62,869 bases of DNA. Source: Microbacteriaceae bacterium 3FA27C10. GTDB taxonomy: Bacteria; Actinomycetota; Actinomycetes; Actinomycetales; Microbacteriaceae. Every line of letters begins with the position of its first letter. The stretch's first letter is position 1. The stretch covers positions 1 through 62,869 of the forward strand of contig SCNI01000021.1 of assembly GCA_005502775.1 (NCBI GenBank), given 5' to 3'. Below are positions 33,561-43,170 of this stretch, piece after piece. Both the position numbers and the translations under genes were made by a program. Below the pieces are notes generated by a model. The model made no database searches and was not told the DNA's origin. It saw only the letters and a program-made list of their open reading frames with translations.

Positions 33561-35057
33561 ATGTCCGCCACCGATTCCGGACGCTCCCGCTCGAGCGTCG
33601 AAGACCCGAATGTCGCGAAGAAGCTCCGTCGCAAGGTCATCGCCCTCTCCATCGCGGCAGCCCTCGGTGGCTTCCTCTTCGGGTTCGACTCCTCCGTGAT
33701 CAACGGCGCGGTCAAGGCCATCGAATCGAACTTCAACCTCGGCGACCTGCCTCTGCTCAGCGGCTTCACCGTCGCATCCGCTCTGCTCGGCTGCGCGATC
33801 GGCGCCTACTTCGCCGGCCGCATCGCCGACCGCATCGGCCGCATCCCGGTGATGCTCATCGGCGCGGGGCTCTTCCTCGTCAGCTCCATCGGCTCCGGCT
33901 TCGCCTTCGCCGTGTGGGACCTCATCCTGTGGCGCGTCATCGGCGGTCTCGGCATCGGCATCGCGAGCGTCATCGCGCCGGCGTACATCGCCGAGATCGC
34001 GCCGAAGGCCGTGCGCGGCGGGCTGGCCAGCCTGCAGCAGCTCGCCATCACCCTCGGTATCTTCGCCGCCCTGCTCTCCGACACCCTGTTGCAGGCCGCG
34101 GCCGGCGGGGCCGACCAGCCGCTCTGGTTCGGCGCCGACGCCTGGCGGTGGATGTTCGTGGCCTGCGCCGTCCCGGCCATCGTCTACGGCCTGCTGGCCT
34201 GGCGCCTGCCCGAATCGCCCCGCTACCTCGCCGGCAAGAACCGCAACGACGACGCCCGCGACGTGCTCACCAGCGTGATGCCGCAGGCCGAGGTCGACTC
34301 GGCGCTCGCGGAGATCGAGCAGTCCCTCAAGGAGGACCGCGAGAACGCCCGCACGGCGAGCCTCCGCGGCAAGATGTTCGGCCTGCTCCCCGTGGTCTGG
34401 GTGGGCATCCTGCTGTCGATGTTCCAGCAGCTCGTGGGCATCAACGTGATCTTCTACTACTCCACGAGCCTGTGGAGCTCCGTCGGCTTCGACACCGGCA
34501 ACTCGAGCACGAGCTTCACCATCTCGGTCGTGACGAGCATCATCAACGTGGCGGTCACCTTCGTGGCCATCTACTTCGTCGACAAGGTGGGCCGCCGCCC
34601 GCTGCTGCTGACCGGCTCCGCCGGCATGGTGGTCTCGCTCGGTGCGATGGCCGTCGCGTTCTCGCAGGCCGTCGTGGTCGACGGCGCCCCGCAGCTGCCC
34701 GGCGCCTGGGGCCCGATCGCCCTCGTCGGCGCCAACCTCTTCGTCATCTTCTTCGGCGCCACCTGGGGCCCGATCGTCTGGGTGCTGCTCGGCGAGATCT
34801 TCCCGAACCGCATCCGCGGCAAGGCGCTCGGCATCGCGGCGGCGGCGCAGTGGCTCACGAACTTCGCCATCACCGAGACCTTCCCCGCGCTGTCGGGCTT
34901 CTCGCTGGCCTTCACCTACGGGCTGTACACCTTCTTCGCCCTGGTGAGCTTCGTGTTCGTGTTCTTCGCCGTGCCCGAGACGAAGGGCCGCTCGCTCGAG
35001 AGCATGGACAGCCTGAAGGTCGTCCGCAAGCGCGATCGCGAAGTGCAGCCGCAGTAA
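33561..35057 (+). CDS. Sugar porter family MFS transporter
   Basis: This 498-residue 12-helix transporter belongs to the GLUT/XylE/IolT type. The signatures are GGFLFGFDSSVINGA in helix 1, GRIADRIGRIPVM, RVIGGLGIGIASVIAPAYIAE, PESPRYLAGK, FQQLVGINVIFYYS, and the closing PETKGRSLESM. It imports a monosaccharide or inositol, probably with protons; the exact sugar is not readable. An AAGGAG site sets ATG 33561. The gap before it (33387-33560) holds an 8-base inverted repeat, GTGGAGGA/TCCTCCAC (33466-33497). Confidence 0.92.
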   Translation: MSATDSGRSRSSVEDPNVAKKLRRKVIALSIAAALGGFLFGFDSSVINGAVKAIESNFNLGDLPLLSGFTVASALLGCAIGAYFAGRIADRIGRIPVMLIGAGLFLVSSIGSGFAFAVWDLILWRVIGGLGIGIASVIAPAYIAEIAPKAVRGGLASLQQLAITLGIFAALLSDTLLQAAAGGADQPLWFGADAWRWMFVACAVPAIVYGLLAWRLPESPRYLAGKNRNDDARDVLTSVMPQAEVDSALAEIEQSLKEDRENARTASLRGKMFGLLPVVWVGILLSMFQQLVGINVIFYYSTSLWSSVGFDTGNSSTSFTISVVTSIINVAVTFVAIYFVDKVGRRPLLLTGSAGMVVSLGAMAVAFSQAVVVDGAPQLPGAWGPIALVGANLFVIFFGATWGPIVWVLLGEIFPNRIRGKALGIAAAAQWLTNFAITETFPALSGFSLAFTYGLYTFFALVSFVFVFFAVPETKGRSLESMDSLKVVRKRDREVQPQ

Positions 35058-35063
35058 GAGCGG

Positions 35064-35099
35064 TGTTATGATTCTCGGAGCACCCCGCATGCCGGGGTG
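35064..35099 (+). promoter_or_regulatory. rpsB: rpsB promoter and first leader hairpin
   Basis: TGTTATGAT (35064-35072) is an extended -10 element. A 7-base-arm hairpin (CACCCCG/CGGGGTG, 35081-35099) would form at the very start of the RNA. The leader to rpsB is about 180 bases and also holds a CCTC/GAGG stem near 35137-35155. Control by S2 itself is a plausible but unproven use. Confidence 0.5.
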
Positions 35100-35261
35100 A
35101 CTACGCGTGCCCATTCGGCCACCGCATCCCTTCGGTCCTCCTCGAAAGAGGGGTTCAGGATGCGTGCCGGGCACCAGGATCCGCGGCCACCGTCGCGGAG
35201 AAACCGAGAATGGCAAGCCCCGAACCCCGGTTCGGCGTGCGCCGAGAACAGGAGAACGGCC

Positions 35262-36287
35262 ATGGCCGTCGTCACCATCCGCCAGCTGCTCGACAGCGGC
35301 GTCCACTTCGGGCACCAGACCCGCCGCTGGAACCCGAAGATGAAGCGATTCATCTTCACCGAGCGCTCCGGCATCTACATCATCGACCTGCAGCAGTCGC
35401 TGGGCTACATCGACAAGGCCTACGACTTCGTCAAGGAGACCGTCGCGCACGGCGGCACCATCCTCTTCGTCGGCACGAAGAAGCAGGCCCAGGAGTCCAT
35501 CGCCGAGCAGGCGACCCGCGTCGGCCAGCCCTACGTGAACCAGCGCTGGCTCGGTGGCCTCCTCACCAACTTCCAGACGGTCTCCAAGCGCCTCGCGCGC
35601 ATGAAGGAGCTCGAGGAGCTCGACTTCGAAGACACCTCGAAGAGCGGCTTCACCAAGAAAGAGCTGCTCATCAAGAAGCGCGAGCTCGACAAGCTGCACA
35701 AGTCGCTCGGCGGAATCCGCAACCTCACCAAGACGCCGTCGGCGCTGTGGGTCGTGGACACCAAGAAGGAGCACCTCGCCATCGACGAGGCCAAGAAGCT
35801 GGGCATCCCGGTCATCGGCATCCTCGACACCAACTGCGACCCCGACGAGGTCACCTACCCGATCCCGGGCAACGACGACGCGATCCGTTCCGTCGCCCTG
35901 CTGACCCGCATCGTGGCCGACGCCGCCGCCGAGGGCCTCATCCAGCGCCACCAGAAGCCCGAAGAGGGCGACGCCCCGGCCGAGCCCCTGGCCGAGTGGG
36001 AGCGGGAGCTCCTGCAGGCTTCGGAGAACCCGCAGTCGGAGGCCGAGAAGATCGAGGCCGTCGACGGTGAGATCTCGGGCGAGGTGAACACCGAGGCCGT
36101 TGCCGAGGTCATCGCCGCCGAGACGCCCGTCGAGGAGAACGACGCCGACGCGCAGGCCGAGGCCGACCTCGCTGCGATCACCGACGAGACCCTGGTCGTC
36201 GAGCACCACGTGGTGAGCGACGCCGACGCCGAGGCGAAGATCGAGGCCGAGGCCACCGAGGCCGAGAAGGCTCCCGCCGCCGAGTAG
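35262..36287 (+). CDS. rpsB: 30S ribosomal protein S2
   Basis: This 341-residue protein has its S2 core in residues 1-235 ([58 protein letters not shown]). An acidic Glu/Ala-rich C-terminal tail of about 100 residues follows, long even for actinobacteria. ATG 35262 has GGAG seven bases ahead; the 55 codons open upstream lack conservation-like features and are rejected. Confidence 0.97.
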   Translation: MAVVTIRQLLDSGVHFGHQTRRWNPKMKRFIFTERSGIYIIDLQQSLGYIDKAYDFVKETVAHGGTILFVGTKKQAQESIAEQATRVGQPYVNQRWLGGLLTNFQTVSKRLARMKELEELDFEDTSKSGFTKKELLIKKRELDKLHKSLGGIRNLTKTPSALWVVDTKKEHLAIDEAKKLGIPVIGILDTNCDPDEVTYPIPGNDDAIRSVALLTRIVADAAAEGLIQRHQKPEEGDAPAEPLAEWERELLQASENPQSEAEKIEAVDGEISGEVNTEAVAEVIAAETPVEENDADAQAEADLAAITDETLVVEHHVVSDADAEAKIEAEATEAEKAPAAE

Positions 36288-36355
36288 TCGCCCGCCGTTC
36301 ACATCTGGACGGCATGCTGACACCGACACCAACTTTTCAAGGAGTTTGAACAAAC

Positions 36356-37183
36356 ATGGCAACAATCAGCCTGGCTGATGTCAAGGCGCTGCGCGAGCAG
36401 CTCGGAACCGGCATGGTCGACACCAAGAACGCCCTCGTCGAGGCCGACGGCGACATGGAGAAGGCCGTCGAGATCCTGCGTCTCAAGGGTGCGAAGGGCA
36501 ACGCGAAGCGCGCCGACCGCTCCACGAGCGAGGGCCTCGTCGCCGCCAAGCAGGGCGACGGCGCTGCGACACTGATCGAGCTCGCCTGCGAGACCGACTT
36601 CGTCGCCAAGGGCGACAAGTTCATCGCTCTCGCCGACGGCGTGCTCGACGCGGCCTTCGCGGCCGGCGCCACGACGGTGGAAGAGGCCCTGGCCGCTCCC
36701 GCCGGTGACAAGACGGTGGCCGACCTCATCAACGACGAGGCCGCCATCCTGGGCGAGAAGATCGAGCTCCGCCGCATCGTCCGTCTCACGGGCGACGCGT
36801 TCGAGATCTACCTGCACAAGACCTCCAAGGACCTGCCCCCGCAGGTCGGTGTGGTCGTCGCCTACTCCGGTTCCGACGCCGAGACCGCTCGCTCCATCGC
36901 GCAGCACATCTCGTTCGCCGACCCGCAGTACCTCTCCCGCGAAGACGTGCCCGCCGAGGCCGTCGAGAAGGAGCGCGCGATCGTGACCGAGATCTCGAAG
37001 AACGAGGGCAAGCCCGAAGCGGCTCTCCCGAAGATCGTCGAGGGTCGCGTGCAGGCCTACTTCAAGCAGGTCGCCCTGCTCGAGCAGGACTACGCCAAGG
37101 ACAACAAGCTGTCGGTCGCGAAGGTGCTCGCGGATGCCGGCATCACGGTGACCGGATTCGCCCGCTTCAAGGTCGGCGCGTAA
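36356..37183 (+). CDS. tsf: Elongation factor Ts
   Basis: This 275-residue protein is the nucleotide exchange factor for EF-Tu. It has the UBA-like N-terminus VKALREQLGTGMVDTKNAL, the TDFVAKGDKF motif that contacts EF-Tu, and two core subdomains ending in VTGFARFKVGA. AAGGAG precedes the ATG. It is cotranscribed with rpsB and followed by a terminator. Confidence 0.98.
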   Translation: MATISLADVKALREQLGTGMVDTKNALVEADGDMEKAVEILRLKGAKGNAKRADRSTSEGLVAAKQGDGAATLIELACETDFVAKGDKFIALADGVLDAAFAAGATTVEEALAAPAGDKTVADLINDEAAILGEKIELRRIVRLTGDAFEIYLHKTSKDLPPQVGVVVAYSGSDAETARSIAQHISFADPQYLSREDVPAEAVEKERAIVTEISKNEGKPEAALPKIVEGRVQAYFKQVALLEQDYAKDNKLSVAKVLADAGITVTGFARFKVGA

Positions 37184-37201
37184 TACTGTAGAGAACACGA
37201 G

Positions 37202-37234
37202 AAAGGGCTCGGGTCGATTGACCCGGGCCCTTTT
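37202..37234 (+). terminator. Rho-independent terminator after tsf
   Basis: The stem AAAGGGCTCGGGTC pairs with GACCCGGGCCCTTTT (one G-U) around a GATT loop, 18 bases after the tsf stop, ending in a T-run. Confidence 0.92.
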
Positions 37235-37301
37235 CTCTGCCCGCGGCGGGTGCGCGGGAACGATAACCTGATGACGGGTACGACGAAGGGACGCATGACG
37301 G

Positions 37302-38024
37302 ATGTCTGAGCCGGACGAGAAGCGCAGAGTTCTACTGAAACTGTCCGGAGAGGCGTTCGGGGGAGGCTCCCTCGGGGTGAATCCCGACGTCGTCAGCAGC
37401 CTGGCCCGGGAGATCGCCGAAGCCGCGCGCGAGGTCGAGGTCGCGATCGTGGTCGGCGGCGGCAACTTCTTCCGTGGCGCCGAGCTCTCGCAGCGCGGCA
37501 TGGACCGTGGGCGTGCCGACTACATGGGCATGCTCGGAACGGTGATGAACGCGCTGGCCCTGCAGGACTTCCTCGAGCAGGCCGGTGCCGAGACGCGCGT
37601 GCAGTCCGCCATCTCGATGACCCAGGTGGCCGAGCCCTACATCCCGCGCCGCGCCATCCGTCACCTCGAGAAGGGCCGCGTCGTGATCTTCGGAGCGGGA
37701 GCCGGCCTGCCCTACTTCTCCACCGACACCGTCGCCGCCCAGCGGGCGCTCGAGATCCACGCCGTCGAGGTGCTCGTCGCCAAGAACGGTGTCGACGGCG
37801 TCTACTCGGCCGACCCCCGCGTGGTGGCCGATGCCGTGAAGCTCGACAAGCTGACCTACAACGAGGCCTTGCAGCAAGGGCTCAAGGTGGTCGACTCGAC
37901 CGCGTTCAGCCTCTGCATGGACAACGGGATGCCCATGCACGTCTTCGGCATGGAGCCGGCCGGCAACGTGGCCCGGGCCATCCGGGGCGATCGCATCGGC
38001 ACGCTGGTGGCGACGAGCCACTGA
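37302..38024 (+). CDS. pyrH: Uridylate kinase
   Basis: This 240-residue amino-acid-kinase-fold enzyme phosphorylates UMP to UDP. The motifs are [59 protein letters not shown] and [10 protein letters not shown]. An overlapping four-codon mini-frame, ATGACGGATGTCTGA (37295-37309), spans the start codon and could lower initiation. Confidence 0.97.
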   Translation: MSEPDEKRRVLLKLSGEAFGGGSLGVNPDVVSSLAREIAEAAREVEVAIVVGGGNFFRGAELSQRGMDRGRADYMGMLGTVMNALALQDFLEQAGAETRVQSAISMTQVAEPYIPRRAIRHLEKGRVVIFGAGAGLPYFSTDTVAAQRALEIHAVEVLVAKNGVDGVYSADPRVVADAVKLDKLTYNEALQQGLKVVDSTAFSLCMDNGMPMHVFGMEPAGNVARAIRGDRIGTLVATSH

Positions 38025-38086
38025 ACAGGAGCCTGCGGGCACCACTGACTACACTGGACACCACAGATCCACCGAAGGAGTTCCCC

Positions 38087-38641
38087 GTGATTGCGGATGT
38101 ACTGGCCGACGCGACCGAGCGCATGAACAAAGCCGTCGAGGTGGCGAAAGACGATTTCTCCACCGTGCGCACCGGGCGGGCGAACCCCGCGCTGTTCCAG
38201 AAGATCATGGTGCCCTACTACGGCACCCCCACCCCGCTGGCCCAGCTGGCGTCGCTGCAGAACCCCGAGGCGCGCACGCTCATCGTGACGCCCTACGACA
38301 AGGGCGCCCTGCGCGACATCGAGCAGGCCATCCGCGACGTGCCGAACCTCGGCGCCAACCCCACCAACGACGGCAACATCGTGCGCATCACGCTGCCCGA
38401 CCTCACCGAGGAGCGCCGCAAGGAATACGTGAAGATCGTGCGCACCAAGGCCGAAGACGGCAAGGTGTCGATCCGCAACATCCGCCGCAAGGCCAAGGAT
38501 GACCTCGACGCCCTGAAGAGCGAGGTGGGCGACGACGAGGTCTCGCGCGGTGAGAAGGAGCTCGAGCAGATCACCAAGAAGGCCGTCGACTCGATCGACG
38601 ACGCCCTGAAGCGCAAGGAAGCCGAACTCCTCGAGGTCTGA
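38087..38641 (+). CDS. frr: Ribosome recycling factor
   Basis: This 184-residue protein splits post-termination ribosomes with EF-G. The GTG start has an AAGGAG site. Typical segments are [61 protein letters not shown], and the long helical C-terminus. It belongs to the rpsB-tsf-pyrH-frr-cdsA order common to most bacteria. Confidence 0.98.
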   Translation: MIADVLADATERMNKAVEVAKDDFSTVRTGRANPALFQKIMVPYYGTPTPLAQLASLQNPEARTLIVTPYDKGALRDIEQAIRDVPNLGANPTNDGNIVRITLPDLTEERRKEYVKIVRTKAEDGKVSIRNIRRKAKDDLDALKSEVGDDEVSRGEKELEQITKKAVDSIDDALKRKEAELLEV

Positions 38642-38657
38642 CCTCGACCGGCACCCC

Positions 38658-39614
38658 ATGACCCACGATCCGGGAACCCCGCGCACACCGCCCGCCCGGC
38701 GGGGCCGGCCGCTCTCGCGGGCCGACATCCAAGCCCAGGTGCGGGCGCGCCGCGAGCAGTTCGAGGAGGCCAACGAGAAGATCACGGCGCGCTCGGGCCG
38801 CAATCTGATCTCGGCGATCGCGATCGGCGTGGTGCTGGCCGCGGTGATGGTGCTGAGTCTCGTGCTCATCAAGGAGATCTTCCTGGTGCTCGCCGCCGCG
38901 CTGGTGGCGTTCGGCACGCTGGAGCTCGCAACCGCTCTGCGGCACGCGGGCATCCATGTGCCCCGGATCCCGGTGATGGTGGCGGGCGTGGCGCTCGTGC
39001 CGGCCTCCTACTACTGGGGCGCCGAGGGGCAGTGGCTCGTCTTCGTGGGCGGGGTCGTGCTCGTGGCCCTGTGGACGGTGGTCGAGCGCGTGGCGATGCC
39101 GCGGCTCCCGGATGCGCAGGGTCTCGTGCACGACCTGGCCGCGGGCGTCTTCGTGCAGGTCTACGTCTCGTTCCTCGGCAGCGTGGCGGTGCTGCTGCTC
39201 TCGCAGGACGGCGGCCAGTGGTGGGTGCTCTCCTTCATCGTCGTCGTGGTGCTCACCGACGTCGGGGCCTATGCGAGCGGGCTGAACTTCGGCAAGCATC
39301 CGATGGCCCCCACCATCAGCCCGAAGAAGACCTGGGAGGGGCTCGCGGGCGCCGTGGTCGTGGCGCTCATCGGAGGAGTTCTGCTCGCGATCTTCGCCCT
39401 GGGGCAGCCCTGGTGGTTCGGTCTCATCCTCGGCGCGGTGATCGTGACCACGGCGACCATCGGCGATCTCTCCGAGTCGCTGCTGAAGCGCGACATCGGC
39501 ATCAAGGACATGAGCTCCTGGCTCCCGGGTCACGGCGGCTTCCTCGATCGGCTCGACTCCATCCTCCCCTCCGCAGCCGCCGCCTACGTCCTCTGGGTGG
39601 TCTTCGCGAGCTGA
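38658..39614 (+). CDS. cdsA: Phosphatidate cytidylyltransferase
   Basis: This 318-residue integral membrane enzyme makes CDP-diacylglycerol for phospholipid synthesis. It has a basic N-terminal cytoplasmic stretch (1-50), eight or so hydrophobic segments, VVVLTDVGAYASG and SPKKTWEG. The family signature KRDIGIKDMSSWLPGHGGFLDR lies near the end. The gene starts 16 bases after frr. Confidence 0.95.
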   Translation: MTHDPGTPRTPPARRGRPLSRADIQAQVRARREQFEEANEKITARSGRNLISAIAIGVVLAAVMVLSLVLIKEIFLVLAAALVAFGTLELATALRHAGIHVPRIPVMVAGVALVPASYYWGAEGQWLVFVGGVVLVALWTVVERVAMPRLPDAQGLVHDLAAGVFVQVYVSFLGSVAVLLLSQDGGQWWVLSFIVVVVLTDVGAYASGLNFGKHPMAPTISPKKTWEGLAGAVVVALIGGVLLAIFALGQPWWFGLILGAVIVTTATIGDLSESLLKRDIGIKDMSSWLPGHGGFLDRLDSILPSAAAAYVLWVVFAS

Positions 39615-39663
39615 ACACGCGGTTCGGGCGACGTTGCCAGCCAATCGTTGGCACAATAGGAAC

Positions 39664-40221
39664 GTGAGCGTACCCTTCCCCCGCACCCGCAATTCGAGTC
39701 TCGGCTATGACGTGACCGAGGTCGACGAGTTCCTCGCGCAGGCGCGGGTCGCCTACGACGAGCGCGCCACCGAGGGGAACGGCGCCGTGCTGACCAGCGA
39801 GGTGGTGCGCAGCAAGGCCTTCTCGATGACGAAGGGCGGCTACTACGCCCCTGCCGTCGACGCCGCCCTGGAGCGGCTCGAAGACGCCTTCGCCCTGCGC
39901 GAGCGCGACCGCGCCTACCAGGCCGCGGGCGACGAGGCCTGGTTCTCGAGCGCGCGCTCGCGGGCGGCGGAGATCCTGGCACGCCTCGAACGGCCCGAGC
40001 GGCAGAAGTTCGCGAAGGCGGGATTCCTGCAGGTGGGGTACCACCCCAAGGACGTCGACGCCTTCGTGGCGTACCTCGTCGAGTACTTCCGCGCCGGGGC
40101 AGACGTGACGGTGACGGATGTGCGCACGGTGGTCTTCCGCTCCAAGCGCGGCGGCTACCGCGAATCGCAGGTCGACGCCGTGCTGGATGCCGTGGTCGAC
40201 GTCATGCTCGCCGTGCGCTGA
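39664..40221 (+). CDS. DivIVA-domain protein
   Basis: This 185-residue protein contains two DivIVA-domain repeats: SLGYDVTEVDEFLAQARVAY (about 12-31) with KGGYYAPAVDAALERLE, and VGYHPKDVDAFVAYLVEYF with KRGGYRESQVDAVLDAV. It lacks a long coiled coil, so it is not DivIVA/Wag31 itself; the function is unknown. CACAAT 6 bases before GTG 39664 suggests a leaderless transcript. A GCCAATCGTTGGC dyad (39640-39652) overlaps this promoter. Confidence 0.85.
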   Translation: MSVPFPRTRNSSLGYDVTEVDEFLAQARVAYDERATEGNGAVLTSEVVRSKAFSMTKGGYYAPAVDAALERLEDAFALRERDRAYQAAGDEAWFSSARSRAAEILARLERPERQKFAKAGFLQVGYHPKDVDAFVAYLVEYFRAGADVTVTDVRTVVFRSKRGGYRESQVDAVLDAVVDVMLAVR

Positions 40222-40345
40222 TTCATCGCGCTTTTTGCGCGTTGCGTGGCACCCCGTTTTCGCGAGGATTTCGAGCGTTTCGGAGAGAATTCGCGCGTGA
40301 ACATTTCGATCTTGTAAAGATGACCCTCTTCCGCGGGTAACCCCT

Positions 40346-40374
40346 TTGGGTCACAGACACCTGTTGTGTTAGCT
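40346..40374 (+). promoter_or_regulatory. Probable promoter of the ABC importer operon
   Basis: TTGGGT (40346-40351) and TTAGCT (40369-40374) have 17-base spacing. GTCACAG occurs on both sides (40350-40356 and 40379-40385), a possible activator or repressor site. The leader from here to the ATG is about 80 bases. Confidence 0.45.
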
Positions 40375-40389
40375 ATGTGTCACAGCAAA

Positions 40390-40423
40390 GCACGGGGTGC
40401 GCGATCAGTCGCGCCTGCCGTGC
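40390..40423 (+). promoter_or_regulatory. Leader hairpin before the ABC importer
   Basis: The outer stem GCACGG/CCGTGC and the inner stem GCGCGA-TCAG-TCGCGC form one nested hairpin in the predicted 5' leader, 37 bases before the substrate-binding-protein ATG. It may stabilise the message or regulate it; no T-run follows. Confidence 0.5.
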
Positions 40424-40460
40424 CTATCGCAACACGGATCAGGAAGAGGTATCGACGGAT

Positions 40461-42086
40461 ATGACATCCGCAACCACATTCACGCGGCGCACGCTCGCCG
40501 TGGCAGCCGGAGGAGCCGCCTTCGCCCTCGTGCTCGCCGGGTGCTCCGCCTCCTCGGGCGGTTCGACGTCGAGCGCCTCCGACGCGATCGTCGTCGGCAC
40601 GACTGACAAGGTCACCACCCTCGACCCCGCGGGCTCCTACGACAACGGCTCCTTCGCCGTGATGAACCAGGTCTTCCCGTTCCTCATGAACACCCCGTAC
40701 GGCAGCCCCGACGTGCAGCCCGACATCGCCGTCAGCGCGGAGTTCACGGCCCCCACGGCCTACACCGTCAAGCTCAAGCCGGGCCTCAAGTTCGCGAACG
40801 GCAACGACCTGACCTCCTCGGACGTCAAGTTCACCTTCGACCGCGACATCGCGATCGCCGACCCCAACGGGCCGTCCTCGTTGCTCTACAACCTCGCGAG
40901 CGTCGACACCCCCGACGCCACCACCGTCGTGTTCAACCTGAAGAACCCCGACGACCAGGTCTTCCCGCAGATCCTCTCCAGCCCCGCCGGCCCGATCGTC
41001 GACGAGCAGGTCTTCTCGGCCACCGCGGTCACGCCCGACAAGGAGATCGTTGACGGCAAGGCCTTCGCCGGCCAGTACACGATCACGAGCTACGACTTCA
41101 ACAACCTGATCTCGTACGCGCCCTACGACGGCTACCAGGGAGTGCTGCCGAAGGCCGTCTCGCCGATCAACGCGAAGTACTACGCCGATTCGTCGAACCT
41201 CAAGCTCGACGTGCAGGAGGGCAACATCGACGTGGCGTTCCGCAGCCTCTCGGCCACCGACGTCGCCGACCTGTCGACCAACGACAAGGTGAAGGTGTGG
41301 GACGGCCCCGGCGGCGAGATCCGTTACATCACCTTCAACTTCAACACGCAGCCCTACGGCGCCACCACCGCCGAGGCCGACCCGGCGAAGGCCCTGGCCG
41401 TACGCCAGGCCGTGGCCGACCTGATCGACCGCAAGGAGATCGCCGACCAGGTCTACAAGGGCACGTACACGCCGCTCTACTCCTTCGTTCCGGCCGGGCT
41501 CACGGGAGCCACCGAGGTGCTGAAGAGCGAGTACGGCGACGGATCCGGCGGCCCCTCGGTCGACAAGGCGAAGGCCGCACTCACCGCAGCCGGCGTCACC
41601 ACGCCGATCGCGCTGAACCTGCAGTACAGCCCCGACCACTACGGCCCTTCCTCGGGCGACGAGTACGCGCTGATCAAGAGCCAGCTCGAGACCTCGGGCC
41701 TGTTCACCGTGAACCTGCAGTCGACCGAGTGGGTGCAGTACGCGAAGGACCGCACGGCCGACCTCTACCCGGCCTACCAGCTGGGCTGGTTCCCCGACTA
41801 CTCCGACGCCGACAACTACCTGACCCCCTTCTTCCTGAAGGACAACTTCCTCGGCAACCACTACGACAACCCCACGGTCAACGACCTGATCCTCCAGCAG
41901 GCGTCGACGGCCGACCCGGCTGCTCGCCAGAAGATCATCGAGGACATCCAGGCCAAGGTGGCCGCCGACCTGTCGACGGTTCCCTACCTGCAGGGCTCCC
42001 AGGTCGCCGTGGCGGGAACGAACGTCTCGGGCGTCACGCTCGACGCCTCGTTCAAGTTCCGCTACGCCCCGCTCACCAAGGGATGA
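40461..42086 (+). CDS. ABC transporter substrate-binding lipoprotein, peptide/nickel family 5
   Basis: This 541-residue extracytoplasmic lipoprotein has a signal with twin Arg (TRRTLAV) and the lipobox LAGC (Cys28), so export by Tat is possible. The SBP_bac_5 fold shows VVGTTDKVTTLDPAGSYDNG, LKPGLKFANGNDLTSSDVKFTFDR and WFPDYSDADNYLTPFF near the end. The family binds peptides, nickel chelates or opines; the ligand is unknown. The stop overlaps the permease ATG by four bases. Confidence 0.93.
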   Translation: MTSATTFTRRTLAVAAGGAAFALVLAGCSASSGGSTSSASDAIVVGTTDKVTTLDPAGSYDNGSFAVMNQVFPFLMNTPYGSPDVQPDIAVSAEFTAPTAYTVKLKPGLKFANGNDLTSSDVKFTFDRDIAIADPNGPSSLLYNLASVDTPDATTVVFNLKNPDDQVFPQILSSPAGPIVDEQVFSATAVTPDKEIVDGKAFAGQYTITSYDFNNLISYAPYDGYQGVLPKAVSPINAKYYADSSNLKLDVQEGNIDVAFRSLSATDVADLSTNDKVKVWDGPGGEIRYITFNFNTQPYGATTAEADPAKALAVRQAVADLIDRKEIADQVYKGTYTPLYSFVPAGLTGATEVLKSEYGDGSGGPSVDKAKAALTAAGVTTPIALNLQYSPDHYGPSSGDEYALIKSQLETSGLFTVNLQSTEWVQYAKDRTADLYPAYQLGWFPDYSDADNYLTPFFLKDNFLGNHYDNPTVNDLILQQASTADPAARQKIIEDIQAKVAADLSTVPYLQGSQVAVAGTNVSGVTLDASFKFRYAPLTKG

Positions 42087-43168
42087 CCACCGCACTCCTC
42101 CCGAGTGACGCACCGTCGCCGGTCGCCCCCACGCCGAAAAGCGCTGGGGGCGGCCTCGGCCGGTACCTGCTCGTGCGGTTCCTGCTGATCTTCCCGACCA
42201 TCTTCATCCTGGTCACGCTCGTGTTCATCCTGATGCGCAGCATCGGCGACCCGATCACGGCGGCCCAGGGCGGCAAGCTGCCGGCCGACCAGCTGCAGGC
42301 GCTCATCCACGCCGCCGGCTACGACCGGCCGGTGATCGTGCAGTACTTCGAATACCTGGGCCAGGTGTTCACCGGAGACTTCGGCAACACCCTGAGCGAC
42401 AACCGTCCCGTCACCCAGGTGCTGCTCACCTACGGCGGGGCGACTCTCGAGCTCGCCTTCTACGCGCTCATCGTGGCCTTCATCGTGGGAATCCCGCTCG
42501 GGATGCTCGCCGCGTACTTCCGCGACCGCTTCCCGGACGCGGCCCTGCGCATCTTCGCCATCCTCTGCTATGCCACCCCGGTGTTCTTCGCAGGGCTCCT
42601 GCTGAAGCTCGTCTTCTCGGTCTGGTTGCAGTGGCTGCCGGTGGCCGGCCGCGCGTCGACGCGCACCGAGCTCGCGATGCAGACCCTGCCCAACAAGACC
42701 GGCATCTACCTGATCGACGCCATCGCCCTCGGCAATCCGGCGGCCGTCGGCGACGTGCTCGCGCACGCCGTGCTCCCGGGCATCGCACTCGGGCTCCTCA
42801 CCGCCGGGGTGTTCCTCCGCCTGGTGCGCACGAACGTCATCGGCACGCTCTCCACCGACTACGTCGACGCCGCGCGTTCGCGAGGAGTGAGCGAGTACCG
42901 GCTCGTGCGCAGGCACGCCTACAAGCCCGCCCTCATCCCCATCATCACGGTGATCGGCCTGCAGATCGCGCTCCTGCTCGGCGGGGCCGTGCTCACCGAG
43001 ACCACCTTCGAGTGGAAGGGCCTCGGCTTCCAGCTCGCGGCTTACCTCGCCTCGCGCGACTTCGTGGCCGTGCAGGGCATCGTAGCCCTGCTCGCCGTCA
43101 TCGTGGCCGTGACGAACTTCGTCGTCGACGTCATCGCGGCCCTCATCGACCCGAGAGTGAGGTACTGA
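42083..43168 (+). CDS. ABC transporter permease, DppB-like
   Basis: This 361-residue inner-membrane permease has six helices. The N-terminal GRYLLVRFLLIFPTIFILVT, RPVTQVLLTYGGATLELA and the EAA-type loop DYVDAARSRGVSEYRLVRRHA are those of the dipeptide permease B subunit. It pairs with the DppC-like protein encoded next. ATG 42083 overlaps the binding-protein stop (ATGA). Confidence 0.94.
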   Translation: MTTALLPSDAPSPVAPTPKSAGGGLGRYLLVRFLLIFPTIFILVTLVFILMRSIGDPITAAQGGKLPADQLQALIHAAGYDRPVIVQYFEYLGQVFTGDFGNTLSDNRPVTQVLLTYGGATLELAFYALIVAFIVGIPLGMLAAYFRDRFPDAALRIFAILCYATPVFFAGLLLKLVFSVWLQWLPVAGRASTRTELAMQTLPNKTGIYLIDAIALGNPAAVGDVLAHAVLPGIALGLLTAGVFLRLVRTNVIGTLSTDYVDAARSRGVSEYRLVRRHAYKPALIPIITVIGLQIALLLGGAVLTETTFEWKGLGFQLAAYLASRDFVAVQGIVALLAVIVAVTNFVVDVIAALIDPRVRY

Positions 43169-43170
43169 GC

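Noticed and set aside
35097-35261. N-terminal extension of rpsB
   Set aside because: The extra 55 codons have no S2-like sequence, and a good ribosome site sits just before ATG 35262.
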